Below are positions 61,722 through 64,000 of a stretch of 64,000 nucleotides of DNA, piece by piece (the stretch's first letter is position 1; the number at the start of each line of letters is the position of its first letter). The position numbers and the translations under genes were made by a program. Source of the stretch: Cytophagales bacterium (lineage in GTDB: Bacteria; Bacteroidota; Bacteroidia; Cytophagales; Cyclobacteriaceae); NCBI GenBank assembly GCA_022360055.1, contig JAKSDO010000237.1, positions 1 through 64,000 on the forward strand, given 5' to 3'. The notes below the pieces were generated by a model. It was not told the origin of the DNA. It ran no database searches and was given only the letters and a program-made list of their open reading frames with translations.

Positions 61722-62937
61722 GTTGCCCGGTAACCAAAGCAATGGTCAACAATACAAAGAAAGGCCAATAAGCTACTTTGTACCGGGATAATGTACCAAA
61801 ATTTGGAGACACAAACGCCATCATGGTTGCCAGTGATGTGACGTACACAAGGACAATTATTGTGTAATGATTCCGGAAAATTTTTTTGCATCCGGATTTC
61901 CATATGGCCGTAAAGCACAATCCAAGTACCACCGTATGCTCAAGCCCCACCGCCTGTTGAATGATGGATCCGGATTCTAATATTACCGGCCTAAAAAGGC
62001 CGCCAAACAACGCTGCCGGAATATTGATCAGGAAACCCGTAAAGCTTCCGTCAAATCCAAAATAATGGATCGAGCCTCCGTGAGACAAGGCGGTAATTAC
62101 TTTGTAATTCTCATAGACAACGTCAAAAACCCGTTTCGGGTTCAGGTTGTAATGGAGGTTACTAACAACGGCCGCCACTAAAATCGGCGAAACAACTGCC
62201 AAAACCCTTTTTAATTTATTGTTGCAACCCGGAAGATTATAAATCAGAAGAAAACTGATTAACGGGATTAAAACAGCCGCATAATAGTATTTCAATTTCC
62301 ACAGAAGCAATAGAGATATGAATAATAAAAGCCAATCCCAAACGCTGGAATAATCATTGGAGCGGACAAGTCTAAGCGCCGTAGATACGGCAATTGTCAA
62401 AGTGCCAATGGTCAGGCTTTCTTTCAGCAGTCCGCTGGTCCAAAATACAAATGTGGGCAAAAAATAGAATGAGATAATTGTTGCTTTTGAAAGATCAGGA
62501 AACTTTCCATTTAATTCATACACCAGAAAATTGATGCCGAGAAAACTCAGAAAACTCATATACATACTTATGATCCAATAATTTCCACCGGAGACCAGGT
62601 AGAAAACAGATATCACTTTGGAAAAAAAAAGCGCCCTGGGCTGCAAATCAAAAATTAAAGTGCGCCTTAGTTCTTCCAGTTTTTCGGTATGGAAATAAAT
62701 GTCGATTACCTTTTGTGGATGATCTAAAAAAAATGATGCGATCGTTCCCGCTTCCTTAAAATATTGGAAAGTATCTCCGCCGCCGTAATAATATTTATAA
62801 ATTAATCCGAGAAGAATCCCCGCTCCGATTTTCAGGACTAAGGCAATCCCGTCAACTTTCCGGAAATGATCTATCTTGATAAGGTAGAACAAGAAAAACA
62901 ATATGACCAGTATGGATACAATAGATGCAAATACCAT
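61693..62937 (-). CDS. Multi-pass membrane protein, possibly glycosyltransferase- or polymerase-like
   Basis: A 414-residue integral membrane protein with about ten hydrophobic segments. A luminal-type loop near the N-terminus reads YKYYYGGGDTFQYFKEAGTI, with an acidic residue after the first helices as in GT-C/EpsG-like polysaccharide enzymes, but no full signature is present, so I make no function call. The start is ATG 62937, sharing one base with the TGA of the upstream DUF2851 gene (TGATG), which suggests translational coupling. GTG 62943 is a second option. Confidence 0.7.
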   Translation of the reverse strand: MVFASIVSILVILFFLFYLIKIDHFRKVDGIALVLKIGAGILLGLIYKYYYGGGDTFQYFKEAGTIASFFLDHPQKVIDIYFHTEKLEELRRTLIFDLQPRALFFSKVISVFYLVSGGNYWIISMYMSFLSFLGINFLVYELNGKFPDLSKATIISFYFLPTFVFWTSGLLKESLTIGTLTIAVSTALRLVRSNDYSSVWDWLLLFISLLLLWKLKYYYAAVLIPLISFLLIYNLPGCNNKLKRVLAVVSPILVAAVVSNLHYNLNPKRVFDVVYENYKVITALSHGGSIHYFGFDGSFTGFLINIPAALFGGLFRPVILESGSIIQQAVGLEHTVVLGLCFTAIWKSGCKKIFRNHYTIIVLVYVTSLATMMAFVSPNFGTLSRYKVAYWPFFVLLTIALVTGQQKKARAITT

Positions 62938-64000
62938 CAACACGACTTTACTATGTCAACACCAATCATACAATTCAGACAACGTTTTCTCAAACAGTAT
63001 TCATTGTACAGTTCGATTAAGGCCTGGGAATCAAATGCGGACTTAAATTCAATGCCTAAATCTTTCCATTTTTTTGTTATGGAATTCGATTCCGCCCGCA
63101 CACTTTCCAGGAGCTTCAGCGATTTTTCTTTTAGATATTCTTCGCCCTTATGCAAGGAGTAGGCAAAAATCAAAGGAGCAACGGTATTAATTAAAATATT
63201 ACTAATGCTTGAACTGCCAAGACCACCTATCACAGTTTTGGATGATCTGCCAAATTTATAATGTTTTCTCCAATAAGATGATTGTTTACCTTCAAGTTTC
63301 CTGCTCAATTCCCCGGCACTCGAATAGCCGGTAAAAAATGAAAATAAGTTTTTATGCTGTGAAATCATACCGGCAAGCTGCGACAACCTTATTGTTGGGA
63401 AATTTGCAGGCCTCAACCTCAAAAATTTCCATTGATGTTCATCAACCCTTCTTTCCAGTTGATATTTCTTTTGCATAAATAAATATTCCCTCTTTAATTT
63501 TTCGAAATATTCATCATCGATGTCTTTCTCTAAAAAACCCGCCTGGCCAAACAACAATGCTTCAATTGTTGTGAATTGATGAGCCTCTTTTTTAAGGATT
63601 TTGAAAGGTATGGATTTGGCCAGTTCCGAAAATGCGAATGTATTTGTCTTAAAACCAAAATTTTTACAGACCAACCTCCAGGTAATTTCTTCCCAATCCC
63701 CGTACAGCAACGCCACGTCTCTCAGTATGCGTCCCGCCTTTTTTTCAAGGCGTTGAGCCAACGTTTTTTCACACATATTAAGAATCAGAATCTGATTTCT
63801 ATCCGAAACAAAAGGCTCACACAAAATCTCATGCCCCGGTTGAAATAGTCGTTTATAATTTCGGAATAAACTTTCATCTATAAGGCCCTTTAACTCGAGG
63901 GTTGGAATAATTGTTTCATCTTTCCGGATTACCGAAGCATCGTTGTTCCAAACCGCATGAAGTATTACACTATCGTATGCCTCATTCTTATCATGGCCGT
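62937..64000 (-). CDS. DUF2851 family protein, 5' end outside the window
   Basis: The frame is open from the window edge to a TGA at 62937-62939; about 354 residues are present and the N-terminus is missing. Visible phrases of DUF2851 (PF11013) include NKNEAYDSVILHAVWNND, IIPTLELKGLIDESLF, LLYGDWEEITWRLVCKNFGF KTN, EALLFGQAGFLE, LRPANFPTIRLSQLAGMI and the C-terminal RKRCLNCMIGVDIVKS with its pair of cysteines. The function is unknown. It overlaps the next gene by one base. Confidence 0.88.
   Translation of the reverse strand, partial: GHDKNEAYDSVILHAVWNNDASVIRKDETIIPTLELKGLIDESLFRNYKRLFQPGHEILCEPFVSDRNQILILNMCEKTLAQRLEKKAGRILRDVALLYGDWEEITWRLVCKNFGFKTNTFAFSELAKSIPFKILKKEAHQFTTIEALLFGQAGFLEKDIDDEYFEKLKREYLFMQKKYQLERRVDEHQWKFLRLRPANFPTIRLSQLAGMISQHKNLFSFFTGYSSAGELSRKLEGKQSSYWRKHYKFGRSSKTVIGGLGSSSISNILINTVAPLIFAYSLHKGEEYLKEKSLKLLESVRAESNSITKKWKDLGIEFKSAFDSQALIELYNEYCLRKRCLNCMIGVDIVKSC

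Overview
The window is chromosomal DNA from a member of the Bacteroidota, most likely a Cytophagales-type bacterium. The evidence is the gene order tRNA-Tyr/Gly/Thr-tuf-tRNA-Trp-secE-nusG-rplKAJL-rpoBC-DUF3467, family signatures typical of the phylum (DUF2851, DUF1573, DUF3467, YtxH, long NusB, L17 with an acidic tail), promoters of the Bacteroidota TTG-N19/20-TAnnTTTG type, and weak or absent Shine-Dalgarno sequences with several TTG/GTG starts. The phylum call is firm; the order is inference.

Layout. 1-2.0 kb: a DUF4440-like gene broken by one in-frame TGA, a methyltransferase and a small membrane protein. 2.2-5.0 kb: a PlsB/PlsC-type acyltransferase overlapping gpsA, together making and acylating glycerol-3-phosphate for phospholipids. 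5.0-9.3 kb: Nudix hydrolase, rnhB and recA (with interlocked stop codons), a membrane-anchored aminopeptidase and a DUF3108 protein. 9.4-13.1 kb: a PhoB/PhoR-like two-component pair, a possible 34-residue membrane peptide, a pseudouridine synthase, an outer-membrane protein and a DivIC/FtsB-like protein. 13.2-15.6 kb: carA-eno. 15.8-33.3 kb, all on the minus strand: the complete S10, spc and alpha ribosomal clusters (rplC to rplQ) with secY, infA and rpoA, preceded by rpsL-rpsG-fusA-rpsJ. 33.3-46.5 kb: rpoBC, the rplKAJL cluster, nusG, secE, tuf and four tRNA genes. 46.6-49.2 kb: a large M1-type aminopeptidase lipoprotein. 49.3-51.1 kb: a biotinyl carrier protein, pyrH and frr. 51.1-57.1 kb: a minus-strand cluster nusB-YtxH-DUF1573-yajC-ybbR-coaE-sigma/anti-sigma-gmk-nadD. 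57.3-64 kb: a leucine-dehydrogenase-type enzyme, an ABC exporter, an uncharacterised lipoprotein, a multi-pass membrane protein and a DUF2851 gene cut by the window edge.

The content is overwhelmingly housekeeping: translation, transcription, secretion and cofactor synthesis. I saw no mobile element, prophage, CRISPR array, toxin-antitoxin or defence locus, and no clearly new multi-gene system. The more interesting signals are small: the single-stop pseudogene, an rpsJ-rplC split by a strong terminator and a consensus promoter, near-identical promoter cores (TACCTTTGCAG) reused at three ribosomal transcription units, terminator tails that double as -33 boxes, a decayed tRNA-Thr 3' fragment, the small membrane ORF, and a structured leader before the amino-acid dehydrogenase. 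Apart from the tRNA region (45987-46662), no gene-free stretch exceeds 300 bp.
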